39,560 bases of DNA from a virus, in the IMG/VR virus record IMGVR_UViG_3300035698_007137, positions 1-39,560 of that record. The stretch is one strand, 5' to 3'. Under the pieces are notes generated by a model. That model searched no databases and was not told the DNA's origin. It saw only the letters and a program-made list of their open reading frames with translations. Made by a program: the position numbers and the translations under genes. This document shows, one piece after another, positions 32,325-39,560 of the stretch. How positions within the stretch are numbered: the first letter of the stretch is position 1; each line of letters begins with the position of its first letter.

Positions 32325-34757
32325 ATGTCAAACTCTTTATCTAGTAATAACTTTCCCGATGATAACCTTAATAATAAGGAAAAACTAGACTTATCATTTG
32401 GTGCCGATGTAGGTAAAGCTATATGCGGGCAATGGTATAATAACTCAGCTATAAGCCACAGAAGAACTTGGGTTAGAAAAATGAGGGAATATTCTCGTGG
32501 CGAACAAACCACCGACTACCGAATAATAATTGAGGGAAAGAATTACAAAAAAGACGTTAAGACCCATAAGATAGAGTACGACAAGTTGTTGCGTGTTATG
32601 CCTACTTTTAAGGATATAGTTATTAATCCTATTGACGAAAGTTTATTTGTGCCAAAAGCAGAAAGCATAGATGCGACTAGCATAGACGAAAAGAAAAACT
32701 ACTTTGACAAACTAGAAAAAGCATTTTACACAAAAGATGTAATGGCACAAGCTAGTGCCGCAAGTGGGATAAACTTAACAGACCCAAACACGCCTCAAAC
32801 ACAACAAGAACTTACTGTTAGAAAGCTAGAGTATAAGCCCATGATTGAGCTAGCGCAAGAGCTATCAATAACAGAAGTTATGAAACATCAAGAGTTTGAA
32901 ATAATAAAAGATAGGGTAGATGAAGATTTGTTTGACCTAGGACTTGGTGTCGCCAGACATTATACAGACAAATCAGAAGGTATTATCTTTAAGTATGTTG
33001 ATCCTTACAATTTTATTCACAGTACTTTTGAATATGAAGATGCTAGAGACTTAAGGTATGCTGGTGTGTGGAACAAAGGGACTCTTGCAGAACTAGAAAA
33101 AGAATGTGGTGGACTAAGCGAAGCTACTAAAAGTGCAATAATACAGACCGCAAAAAACAACTCAGATAAAAAGCAACACGGAAACGGATTTAGCAACGGA
33201 CAAGTAAATTCAGAAGACGATGAAAGACTTTACGAGTGGGTTTCTTTTGCTTACAAAACGTCCTTAAAAAGAGTTTATAAAAAGCAAAGAACAAACAAAG
33301 CTACTACTCTTACAGATAGAACAAATGATGAAGGAGAAAGCTCAGAGTACAAGCCTACTAATGCAAGTAAGAGAATGGAAATACCCTATAACATTTGGTT
33401 TGAGGGAATATATGTTCCTGATGCAGAAAAATGTGTTAGCTGGAAATTAATAGAAAATCAGATAGACGAAGGGGTTAACAACGCTATGTGTCCATTTATA
33501 CTCTACGCACCAAAAGTAAAAAGACTTTCAGAAACAGGAAACGTAAGGTTTGATTCTATGACCGCAAGAGCAATTCCTATAATAGACGACATAGAGCTTG
33601 ATTGGCTCAAATTTGGGCAGTTAAAAAGAGAGCTAAGACCTAATACAGTTGAAATAGATACAGACGCTTTAAACGAGGTTATGTTAGGTTCTGAAAAAGT
33701 AAGCCCACAAGATTTACTTAATATGTTTTTTGGTCGTGGACTTCTTTTAAAAAGAGGTACAAATGACGACGGAGAGGCAATGACCCGAGCTATTACAGAA
33801 AACAGCGGTGGAATAAATAACTCTAGCCTAGCTTTTTTAGAAAATCAATTAGCTACCGGACTAAGTAGACTAAGACAAGTTTTAGGAATAAACGAAATAC
33901 GGGACGGTAGCGCAAACACAAACGCTAGAACGGCTGCCTCTATTCAAAAAATACTAGCAGCAAGCTCTAATAACGCAACAAACCACATAGTTAAAGGAAG
34001 TTTTGCCATATCTCTAAAGTTTGCGTCAGCAGCTTCATTAAGGCTTATTGACGTATTGTCTACGCCTGAATTGTCAGACATGTACATTAACATAATAGGA
34101 AGAGAAAACGTACAAATATTATCGCTTATCAAACAAATACCTATGCGTAGGTTTGGTATTTACTTTGACTTTAAACCAGATGATGAGGATAGAAAAACAT
34201 TTGAGCAAGCATTAGTAGAAGCCTATAGTAAAGGAGAACTTAACGCTGCACAGTATTTAAAGGCAAGAGCAATTAAAAACGTTAAAAACGCTGTTAAATA
34301 CATGGAAATAGTGATTGAAGAAAACACCGCTAGAAAGGAAGCTCAATCAATTAAAACCATAGAAGCACAAGCCGAAGCTAACTCTAAAACAGCCGTTTTT
34401 TCAGAACAAGCAAAGCAACAAACTGAAACGGTTAAGTTTGAGTCAGAAAGCACTATATTAAGACTTAAATACTCACTTGACAATGAGTCGGCAAGACTAA
34501 AAGCTTTGTCTGAAAACGCTTTGGCGCAAGAAGAGCATATTAGAAAAATGGAAAGGTTGCAGTTAGAGAAAGACGTTCTTTCAGATAAGATAATTTATCA
34601 AGAAGAAATGAAAAACAAGCGCGAAGACCAAAGAACAAGTAATCAATCTAAATTAATTGACAAAAGAAAATTTGACAAAGAGCCTACTTTTGGACAGTTA
34701 ATAGAAGACATATTTGCTAATAGTCAATTACCAACGCAAGAACAAAAAGCGATATAA
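32325..34757 (+). CDS. Portal protein (crAss-like / podoviral)
   Basis: 810 residues from ATG 32325. The N-terminal third carries YNNSAISHRRTWVRKMREY and EYDKLLRVMPTFKDIVINPI, followed by a FKYVDPYNFIHS element in the wing/clip region. The centre has a PIIDDIELDWLKFGQLKRE helix-turn typical of portal stem/clip. The C-terminus (about 690-810) is a long charged coiled-coil crown (ETVKFESESTILRLKYSL). Adjacent to TerL as in most tailed phages; sequence style resembles crAss-like portals of about 750-850 residues. The dodecameric portal serves as the DNA channel and the head-to-tail vertex. Confidence 0.7.
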   Translation: MSNSLSSNNFPDDNLNNKEKLDLSFGADVGKAICGQWYNNSAISHRRTWVRKMREYSRGEQTTDYRIIIEGKNYKKDVKTHKIEYDKLLRVMPTFKDIVINPIDESLFVPKAESIDATSIDEKKNYFDKLEKAFYTKDVMAQASAASGINLTDPNTPQTQQELTVRKLEYKPMIELAQELSITEVMKHQEFEIIKDRVDEDLFDLGLGVARHYTDKSEGIIFKYVDPYNFIHSTFEYEDARDLRYAGVWNKGTLAELEKECGGLSEATKSAIIQTAKNNSDKKQHGNGFSNGQVNSEDDERLYEWVSFAYKTSLKRVYKKQRTNKATTLTDRTNDEGESSEYKPTNASKRMEIPYNIWFEGIYVPDAEKCVSWKLIENQIDEGVNNAMCPFILYAPKVKRLSETGNVRFDSMTARAIPIIDDIELDWLKFGQLKRELRPNTVEIDTDALNEVMLGSEKVSPQDLLNMFFGRGLLLKRGTNDDGEAMTRAITENSGGINNSSLAFLENQLATGLSRLRQVLGINEIRDGSANTNARTAASIQKILAASSNNATNHIVKGSFAISLKFASAASLRLIDVLSTPELSDMYINIIGRENVQILSLIKQIPMRRFGIYFDFKPDDEDRKTFEQALVEAYSKGELNAAQYLKARAIKNVKNAVKYMEIVIEENTARKEAQSIKTIEAQAEANSKTAVFSEQAKQQTETVKFESESTILRLKYSLDNESARLKALSENALAQEEHIRKMERLQLEKDVLSDKIIYQEEMKNKREDQRTSNQSKLIDKRKFDKEPTFGQLIEDIFANSQLPTQEQKAI

Positions 34758-34788
34758 TATTGTTATTTTTACGATATAACTACAGGCA

Positions 34789-35805
34789 ATGGCTAAGATT
34801 AAAAACATATTAAGATACCCGCAAGACGTTAAAATAACGGAAAATGACTACGTTATAGGAACTAATGCAGACTCTAATAAAGTAACAAAAAACTTTAAAG
34901 TAGGCGACCTTTTAGATTTTTTTGAAACACGTTCTAATATTATAGGTCAAAACAATGTTTTTGTAGAAAAGCAGTATGAAGGTAATGGCGGTTTTCTGTT
35001 TGAAAAAGTTTCAGAGGCGGTAAATAGTAACACCGCTTTTACAGTAGCCGCAACAGAACTTTACATAGTCTCAAACGCATATATTGTCTACCCTAGCATA
35101 GGTACGTTTTACTTTAAAACAGACTACTACCTTTTTAAACGTGGAAAAGGAACCTACGGGCTAGGACAAACACTAACTATTGAAGAAGATTTTTTCTTTT
35201 TGAGAACTACCGAGGGTAAAAGTTTTGTGCAAATAGGCAACTTAGACCCGACTATAGAAACTATTGTTTACACAAGTCTAACAAACCCCGTTGAAGCTGT
35301 AAACACGTCTGCTGAAACATACAGCATACAATTAAATAGAGACACGTTTTTTATAATAAAATCAACATCTCAAACAGTACCTGTACCAAATATAGTTTAC
35401 AGGTTTGTCGGTTCGGCTGGAACATATGGTTTTGGTGGAACGCTAACCGTTGAAGAGGATTTTTTACTTATAGAAGACCAGTCACAAACAAGCACAACAA
35501 ATGCTATAAATGCAGTTAGTGTTCTCTTTCAGCCTTTAGAGTTTCTTTCGGGAACTAACGTTCAAGAAGCCATAGAGTCACTGTACACTCTTGTATTAGA
35601 AGGTAGTGCAGAAAACAATATATCAAGAGTAATCTATGTCACAGACGGAGACTTAACAAGTTACACAGGAACATTAGAGGAAAAAATAGCAAAACATATA
35701 AATAGTTTGAACTATGACAAGAAGTCAACAGACTCTGATATATGGGTAGAGTACACAGAAAACACTGGAATATTCAGTCAAGAATTTAACGAAATATTTT
35801 CATAA
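34789..35805 (+). CDS. Tail appendage/anchor protein with internal repeat
   Basis: 338 residues. The N-terminal 45 residues, with [20 protein letters not shown] and [11 protein letters not shown], match an anchor sequence common at the start of Bacteroidota phage tail fibre proteins. The body has two similar beta-rich modules, seen in [19 protein letters not shown] and [20 protein letters not shown] helical stretch ([14 protein letters not shown]) lies near the C-terminus. It opens the host-recognition module right after the portal gene, about 30 bp away, with a near-consensus TATTTTTA box between. Virion-attached role is inferred. Confidence 0.55.
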   Translation: MAKIKNILRYPQDVKITENDYVIGTNADSNKVTKNFKVGDLLDFFETRSNIIGQNNVFVEKQYEGNGGFLFEKVSEAVNSNTAFTVAATELYIVSNAYIVYPSIGTFYFKTDYYLFKRGKGTYGLGQTLTIEEDFFFLRTTEGKSFVQIGNLDPTIETIVYTSLTNPVEAVNTSAETYSIQLNRDTFFIIKSTSQTVPVPNIVYRFVGSAGTYGFGGTLTVEEDFLLIEDQSQTSTTNAINAVSVLFQPLEFLSGTNVQEAIESLYTLVLEGSAENNISRVIYVTDGDLTSYTGTLEEKIAKHINSLNYDKKSTDSDIWVEYTENTGIFSQEFNEIFS

Positions 35806-35806
35806 A

Positions 35807-36595
35807 ATGAGCACACAAAGAGACCAAGTACTATTAGAAGTACAGACAGCAATAACTGCGCAAACCCAAGTAAACGGAATTACACCTGCAATACTAGGTC
35901 AAATAATAGCAGATGCAATAAGTTTAATAAATCTATCAGTTGTAAATGACTTTATTGTAGTCAACAATATTGTGATATCTTCTTCTAAAGGGGTTAACAT
36001 ACCACAAGGAATTACGGGCATTGGTGATTATGCTTTTTCTGACAACCAGCTGACAAGTTTAACCATACCTAACTCAGTTACAAGTATTGGTCAAAATGCT
36101 TTTTTCGGCAACCAACTGACAAGCGTAACCATACCTAACTCAGTTACAAGTATTGGTCAAAATGCTTTTTCCAGTAATCAACTGACAAATGTAATCATAC
36201 CAAGTTCAGTTACAAGTATCGGTAATTCCGCTTTTTTCGGCAACCAGCTGACAAATGTAATCATACCAAGTTCAGTTACAAGTATCGGTGTTGCTGTTTT
36301 TCAAAATAACCAACTGACAAGCGTAACCATACCTAACTCAGTTACAAGTATCGGTAATTCCGCTTTTTCCAGTAATCAACTGACAAATGTAATCATACCA
36401 AGTTCAGTTACAAGTATTGGTCAAAATGCTTTTTTCAATAACCAGCTGACAAGTTTAACCATACCTAACTCAGTTACAAGTATTGGTCAAAATGCTTTTT
36501 TCGGCAACCAACTCACTACGGTAGAAATATCAGCAACATGCACATTCGCAGTTAATTCATTTGATAGTGGCGTAACAATTACAAGAAGACCGTAA
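35807..36595 (+). CDS. BspA-type leucine-rich-repeat tail protein (receptor-binding candidate)
   Basis: 262 residues. A short helical N-terminus ([31 protein letters not shown]) is followed by eight 22-residue repeats (residues about 68-245) of the type [20 protein letters not shown], the LRR_5/BspA signature also found in bacterial surface adhesins. No signal peptide. Coupled by TAATG to the next gene. A likely function is receptor binding on the host surface; the repeats would form a curved beta solenoid. The repeat DNA is nearly identical between units, which favours recombination-driven variation. Confidence 0.7.
   Translation: MSTQRDQVLLEVQTAITAQTQVNGITPAILGQIIADAISLINLSVVNDFIVVNNIVISSSKGVNIPQGITGIGDYAFSDNQLTSLTIPNSVTSIGQNAFFGNQLTSVTIPNSVTSIGQNAFSSNQLTNVIIPSSVTSIGNSAFFGNQLTNVIIPSSVTSIGVAVFQNNQLTSVTIPNSVTSIGNSAFSSNQLTNVIIPSSVTSIGQNAFFNNQLTSLTIPNSVTSIGQNAFFGNQLTTVEISATCTFAVNSFDSGVTITRRP
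36012..36539 (+). repeat. 66-bp tandem repeats (8 units) encoding LRR_5
   Basis: Units share GTTACAAGTAT, AATGCTTTTT and CAACTGACAA blocks. Adjacent units mix variant segments (GGCAACC or AGTAATC, and AAGCGTAACC or AAATGTAATC), a mosaic pattern typical of unequal exchange or gene conversion. Confidence 0.8.
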
Positions 36596-38979
36596 TGAAA
36601 AAGCAATACAGAATAATAAACAAAGGCAAAGGTGTACTGGGCATCACCAAAGACAACTTGCAAGAAGTAGGTAATGAAGCTGTATTGAGCCCATCATTAT
36701 ACCTAGGCACGTTCGCGACATTAAACGCCTTAAACACCGCACACCCAACACCTGCAAATGGCACGTATGCCTTTAGCACCGACCGCACAACGCGGTGGAA
36801 TAGAATAGAGGGACAATGGCAAATCGAAAGCCTAGGCAACGCAGAAAGCGCACCGCAAGAGCTGTACCAAAACATAAATGAATTAATTAATGCACAAGCT
36901 ACACAGTCAGGCGACACCTTGTATTATGTAGGTGATGCAACGCAAGACCCAGCGGTTGTGGCTCGCGGTACAACTGACGCTTACTACATTTATTCGGGGC
37001 AAGCAAACGGGGTTTTAAGTGACTATATGTTGCAACCTACAGATGCTTTTGCACCTGTGGTTTTAGATGCAGGTCAAAACATCACTATTGTAAATGACGT
37101 TGTAGACGTTAAAATACCACCTTTTGAAATTGTTAGTGCTATTTTAGGTACTACTGGTTTATTTCCACAAAACCTTACTATAGATTCATTAGGTAATATT
37201 TACACAACAAATTTTGACGCAAATAACGTAACTAAAATAACCCCTGCTGGTGTATCTAGTATTCTAGGAACTACAGGTTCACGTCCAACAGGCATTGCCA
37301 TAGATTTACAAGGTAATATTTACACTGCAAACCAATTTTCAAACAATGTAACTAAAATAACACCTGCTGGCGTATCAACAATTCTAGCAACTACAGGTTC
37401 ACAACCAAGAAGTATTGCAATAGATTTACAGGGTAACATTTATACTGCAAACTCTGTTTCAAACAACGTAACTAAAATAACACCTGCTGGTGTGTCTACT
37501 ATTCTAGGAACTACCGCAACAAGTCCATTTGATATTGTTATAGATTCATCGGGCAATATTTACACTGCCAACGCTAGTTCAAACAACGTAACCAAAATAA
37601 CCCCTGCTGGTGTGTCCACTATTCTAGGAACTACAGGTTCAAGTCCATACGGCATTGCAATAGATTCACAAAGCAACATTTATACTGCAAATGCTGACTC
37701 AGAAAATGTAACTAAGATAACACCTGCTGGTGTATCTACTATTCTAGGTACTACAGGTTTATTTCCATATGGCATTGCAATAGACTTACAAGGTAATATT
37801 TACACCGCAAATGCTGACTCAGACAATGTAACCAAAATAACACCTGCTGGTGTATCGACTATTCTAGGAACTACAGGTTCACAGCCATTTAATATTGCTA
37901 TAGATTCACAAAACAATATTTATACAGTAAATGCGGGTTCAAACAACGTAACTAAAATAGGAAAAGACACTAGAAGAAATCTAGCAATAAACGACGCTGG
38001 TAATATTGTAAGAACTGATTTACCAGAAGAGATAGACACATTCCCAACCACTTACACGCCCACAGGAACTGTTACAGACAGGCTTGTAAACTACGGCAAT
38101 GGTACAAATAATAACAACCGTAGCGACGCGTACACGCTGTTTAAAAACGGAATGCAAAAGTTCTTTACGGCTGCATTAAGCACTATTACAAACGCTGTTA
38201 AAGGCTCTGTAGTGCTAGACGAAAACGCAAGGTTGCACATACACGACGGCACCGCGTTTAAAGAGGTTGCGTTTAGTGATGAAGTAAAAAGTTTAAAAAA
38301 TGACATCGTAAAAGGCGCGAGTTACTTTAATGATTTTGACGGAAATATAATTAACTCACTAAACGACGGTAATTTTATTTATACAGGCGTCAATGGTGGT
38401 ACAATAAGCCAAACCCTTGACGCAGCATTTGACGAGGATGATGTTTTAAGTTTGAGATGCTCAAGCGCAATTAATTCAGCTGCTTATTTTCATAACTCTA
38501 ATGGTACTACTGTCAGTTTTAAAAACGTAGAACACCGAGCTAAAGTAAGAGTAAAAGATTTAGCAACAGCAGCAGATAAATTCTTGTTTATGTTTGGAAG
38601 GGCAAACAACCCGACAATTATGAGCTCATTTAGTTGTTATGGCTTCATTTACGATAAAGCAGGCGACTATTTAGGAACAGCAAGCGACAATTGGCTCGCT
38701 GTTACCAGAAATTTCGGAGATTCAACAATAGTCGACACTGGTATTCCTGTAATTGATTCAGTTTATGTGAGATTGATGATAAGATTTACACCTACAAGCA
38801 TAGCATATTTCTTTAACGGCGTTTTAGTTGCTACAATCACAACCAATATTGTCTTAGGATTTTCGCGCGATTTAATGGCAATTCAAAAAACGGCAGCGGG
38901 GACAATTAGTCAAGAGGTATTAGTTGACTACTACGCAAGAACGCAAACGAAAATAACACCTAGAATATATGACAACTAG
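36595..38979 (+). CDS. Tail fibre/appendage protein with seven-blade NHL-type propeller
   Basis: 794 residues. N-terminal 90 residues have a phage-appendage style (LYLGTFATLNALN, NGTYAFSTDRTTRWNR). Residues about 182-461 are seven consecutive 40-residue NHL-like repeats with the core G-x-I-x-I-D-x-x-G-N-I-Y-T-A-N...N-V-T-K-I-T-P-A-G-V-S-T-I-L-G, expected to fold as a seven-bladed beta propeller. A following KNGMQKFF/IHDGTAFKEVAF segment links to a C-terminal beta-rich domain (FNDFDGNIINSL to SQEVLVDYYA), possibly a concanavalin-like lectin fold. The combination of propeller plus lectin-like domain suggests carbohydrate or receptor recognition. It overlaps the next gene by 11 nt. Confidence 0.65.
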   Translation: MKKQYRIINKGKGVLGITKDNLQEVGNEAVLSPSLYLGTFATLNALNTAHPTPANGTYAFSTDRTTRWNRIEGQWQIESLGNAESAPQELYQNINELINAQATQSGDTLYYVGDATQDPAVVARGTTDAYYIYSGQANGVLSDYMLQPTDAFAPVVLDAGQNITIVNDVVDVKIPPFEIVSAILGTTGLFPQNLTIDSLGNIYTTNFDANNVTKITPAGVSSILGTTGSRPTGIAIDLQGNIYTANQFSNNVTKITPAGVSTILATTGSQPRSIAIDLQGNIYTANSVSNNVTKITPAGVSTILGTTATSPFDIVIDSSGNIYTANASSNNVTKITPAGVSTILGTTGSSPYGIAIDSQSNIYTANADSENVTKITPAGVSTILGTTGLFPYGIAIDLQGNIYTANADSDNVTKITPAGVSTILGTTGSQPFNIAIDSQNNIYTVNAGSNNVTKIGKDTRRNLAINDAGNIVRTDLPEEIDTFPTTYTPTGTVTDRLVNYGNGTNNNNRSDAYTLFKNGMQKFFTAALSTITNAVKGSVVLDENARLHIHDGTAFKEVAFSDEVKSLKNDIVKGASYFNDFDGNIINSLNDGNFIYTGVNGGTISQTLDAAFDEDDVLSLRCSSAINSAAYFHNSNGTTVSFKNVEHRAKVRVKDLATAADKFLFMFGRANNPTIMSSFSCYGFIYDKAGDYLGTASDNWLAVTRNFGDSTIVDTGIPVIDSVYVRLMIRFTPTSIAYFFNGVLVATITTNIVLGFSRDLMAIQKTAAGTISQEVLVDYYARTQTKITPRIYDN
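37141..37980 (+). repeat. Seven 120-bp tandem repeats encoding NHL blades
   Basis: Seven in-frame units of 120 bp, each beginning ATTTTAGG or ATTCTAG(G/C) with ACTAC and carrying GGTAATATTTA(C/T)AC-type and CCTGCTGGTGT cores. Units differ mostly in the segment after ACTACAGG and in the variable residues before AATGTAAC. Confidence 0.85.
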
Positions 38980-39319
38980 ATACAAGCAAACAATAGGCAA
39001 CACTACGCACATAAGCGAGGTTAAGCCCAAAACAGGAACGTTCGAGACAATCACTTTATCAGATCCACCAGTAGAAGTGCCTAGCACGGTAACGGCAATA
39101 CAGTTTCTTGCACAGCTATCATTTGAGGGTATAGCGCAATCGCAAATACTTGCAGTTATAGACACGCTGCCAGAGCCTACCAAGACACTGGCACGGGTAA
39201 GCTTCCTTAGAGCCGGAACCTTTGACCGCAGCAACGCGCTCATGTCTTTAGTTGGTCAAGCTTTCGGCAAATCCGAGTTAGAGATGGATGAAGTTTTTAT
39301 AAAAGCCAACAAATTATAA
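38969..39319 (+). CDS. Small tail-associated protein
   Basis: 116 residues, overlapping the propeller gene by 11 nt. Strand-rich N-terminus (KPKTGTFETITLSD) and a helical second half (AIQFLAQLSFEGIAQSQIL to FGKSELEMDEVFIKANKL), a pattern shared by small phage proteins encoded right behind tail fibre genes. It may be a fibre chaperone or a minor structural protein. TAATG-coupled to the next gene. Confidence 0.5.
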   Translation: MTTRYKQTIGNTTHISEVKPKTGTFETITLSDPPVEVPSTVTAIQFLAQLSFEGIAQSQILAVIDTLPEPTKTLARVSFLRAGTFDRSNALMSLVGQAFGKSELEMDEVFIKANKL

Positions 39320-39560
39320 TGAAAAAAATAAGCATAGGCGGCTTTACAAATCGTGAAGCCTATAAAAAGCAGCCGTTTTGGTTGCTCAAAAATGAGCCTG
39401 AGACCTTGCATAAGCACGAGCAAAATTTATTGGATGGAATGCGTCATACAGGGTGCGATATTGCTGCTCTCTATGCATTCTCAATATCTTTTAATTACTT
39501 TGTCGAAAACCCAACGCAATACGACGGTGCAAGTGGCGATGTAGAGCTGCACAAAGTACA
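39319..39560 (+). CDS. Partial gene, cut by the right edge
   Basis: ATG at 39319 opens a frame that stays open to the window end (about 80 residues, beginning MKKISIGGFTNREAYKK). TAATG overlap with the upstream gene supports the start. It contains FWLLKNEPETLHKHEQNLLD and YAFSISFNYFVENPTQY. No domain was recognised and no signal peptide is obvious; as the next gene after the tail module it could be a further structural or a lysis gene, undecided. Confidence 0.5.
   Translation, partial: MKKISIGGFTNREAYKKQPFWLLKNEPETLHKHEQNLLDGMRHTGCDIAALYAFSISFNYFVENPTQYDGASGDVELHKV

Noticed and set aside
36012-37980. CRISPR array or diversity-generating retroelement
   Set aside because: Repeats are continuous, in frame and protein-coding without spacers; no cas genes, reverse transcriptase or template repeat were seen in the window.
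1-39560. Integron or phage integrase, DNA polymerase, endolysin or holin
   Set aside because: No open frame in the window shows their motifs; they may lie outside the window.

Overview
The window is a near-continuous stretch of a tailed-phage (podovirus-like) genome or prophage whose host is most likely a member of the Bacteroidota, probably a flavobacterium-like one. The grounds are its AT-rich composition, repeated intergenic boxes matching the Bacteroidota -7 promoter element TAnnTTTG, few Shine-Dalgarno-like sites, and tail, portal and terminase proteins that resemble those of Cellulophaga and crAss-like podoviruses. Almost all genes are on the + strand; only two (a BRO-type regulator and a small unknown gene) are on the - strand. 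No integrase, DNA polymerase or lysis gene was recognised, so the genome very likely extends beyond both edges.

Layout. (1) 1-2000, accessory: an aberrant tRNA-Leu-like element whose anticodon arm is replaced by a 23-codon open frame, then small genes each ending in an imperfect palindrome with integron attC-like core sites (gene-cassette-like), then a BRO-N regulator in inverted orientation between short inverted repeats. (2) 2050-8360, early/replication: a NinB-like protein, several small unknown genes, a structured leader (two hairpins with complementary loops), a phage replication initiator carrying seven helically phased GACCAG iterons inside its own coding sequence (candidate origin), a DnaB/Twinkle-like helicase ATPase, an XRE-family regulator and a zinc-ribbon protein. 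(3) 8380-9050, the early/late boundary: a tiny basic peptide gene, a bidirectional terminator and a small - strand gene. (4) 9080-34760, virion morphogenesis: scaffold-like protein, major capsid protein, head-tail/adaptor proteins, a 1323-residue tail tube/stabilisation protein, three ejection (internal virion) proteins including a 2811-residue polyvalent protein with a DdrB-like ParB domain, then large terminase and portal. (5) 34790-39560, host-recognition module: an appendage anchor protein, a BspA-type leucine-rich-repeat protein, a seven-blade NHL-propeller tail protein, a small protein, and a gene cut by the right edge.

The replication genes use overlapping ATGA/TAATG junctions, implying coupled translation. 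The late region is split by intrinsic terminators, each followed by a TAnnTTTG promoter, so capsid, tail, ejection and portal blocks can be transcribed separately. All functional names come from reading motifs, gene order and size by eye; no database search was run.
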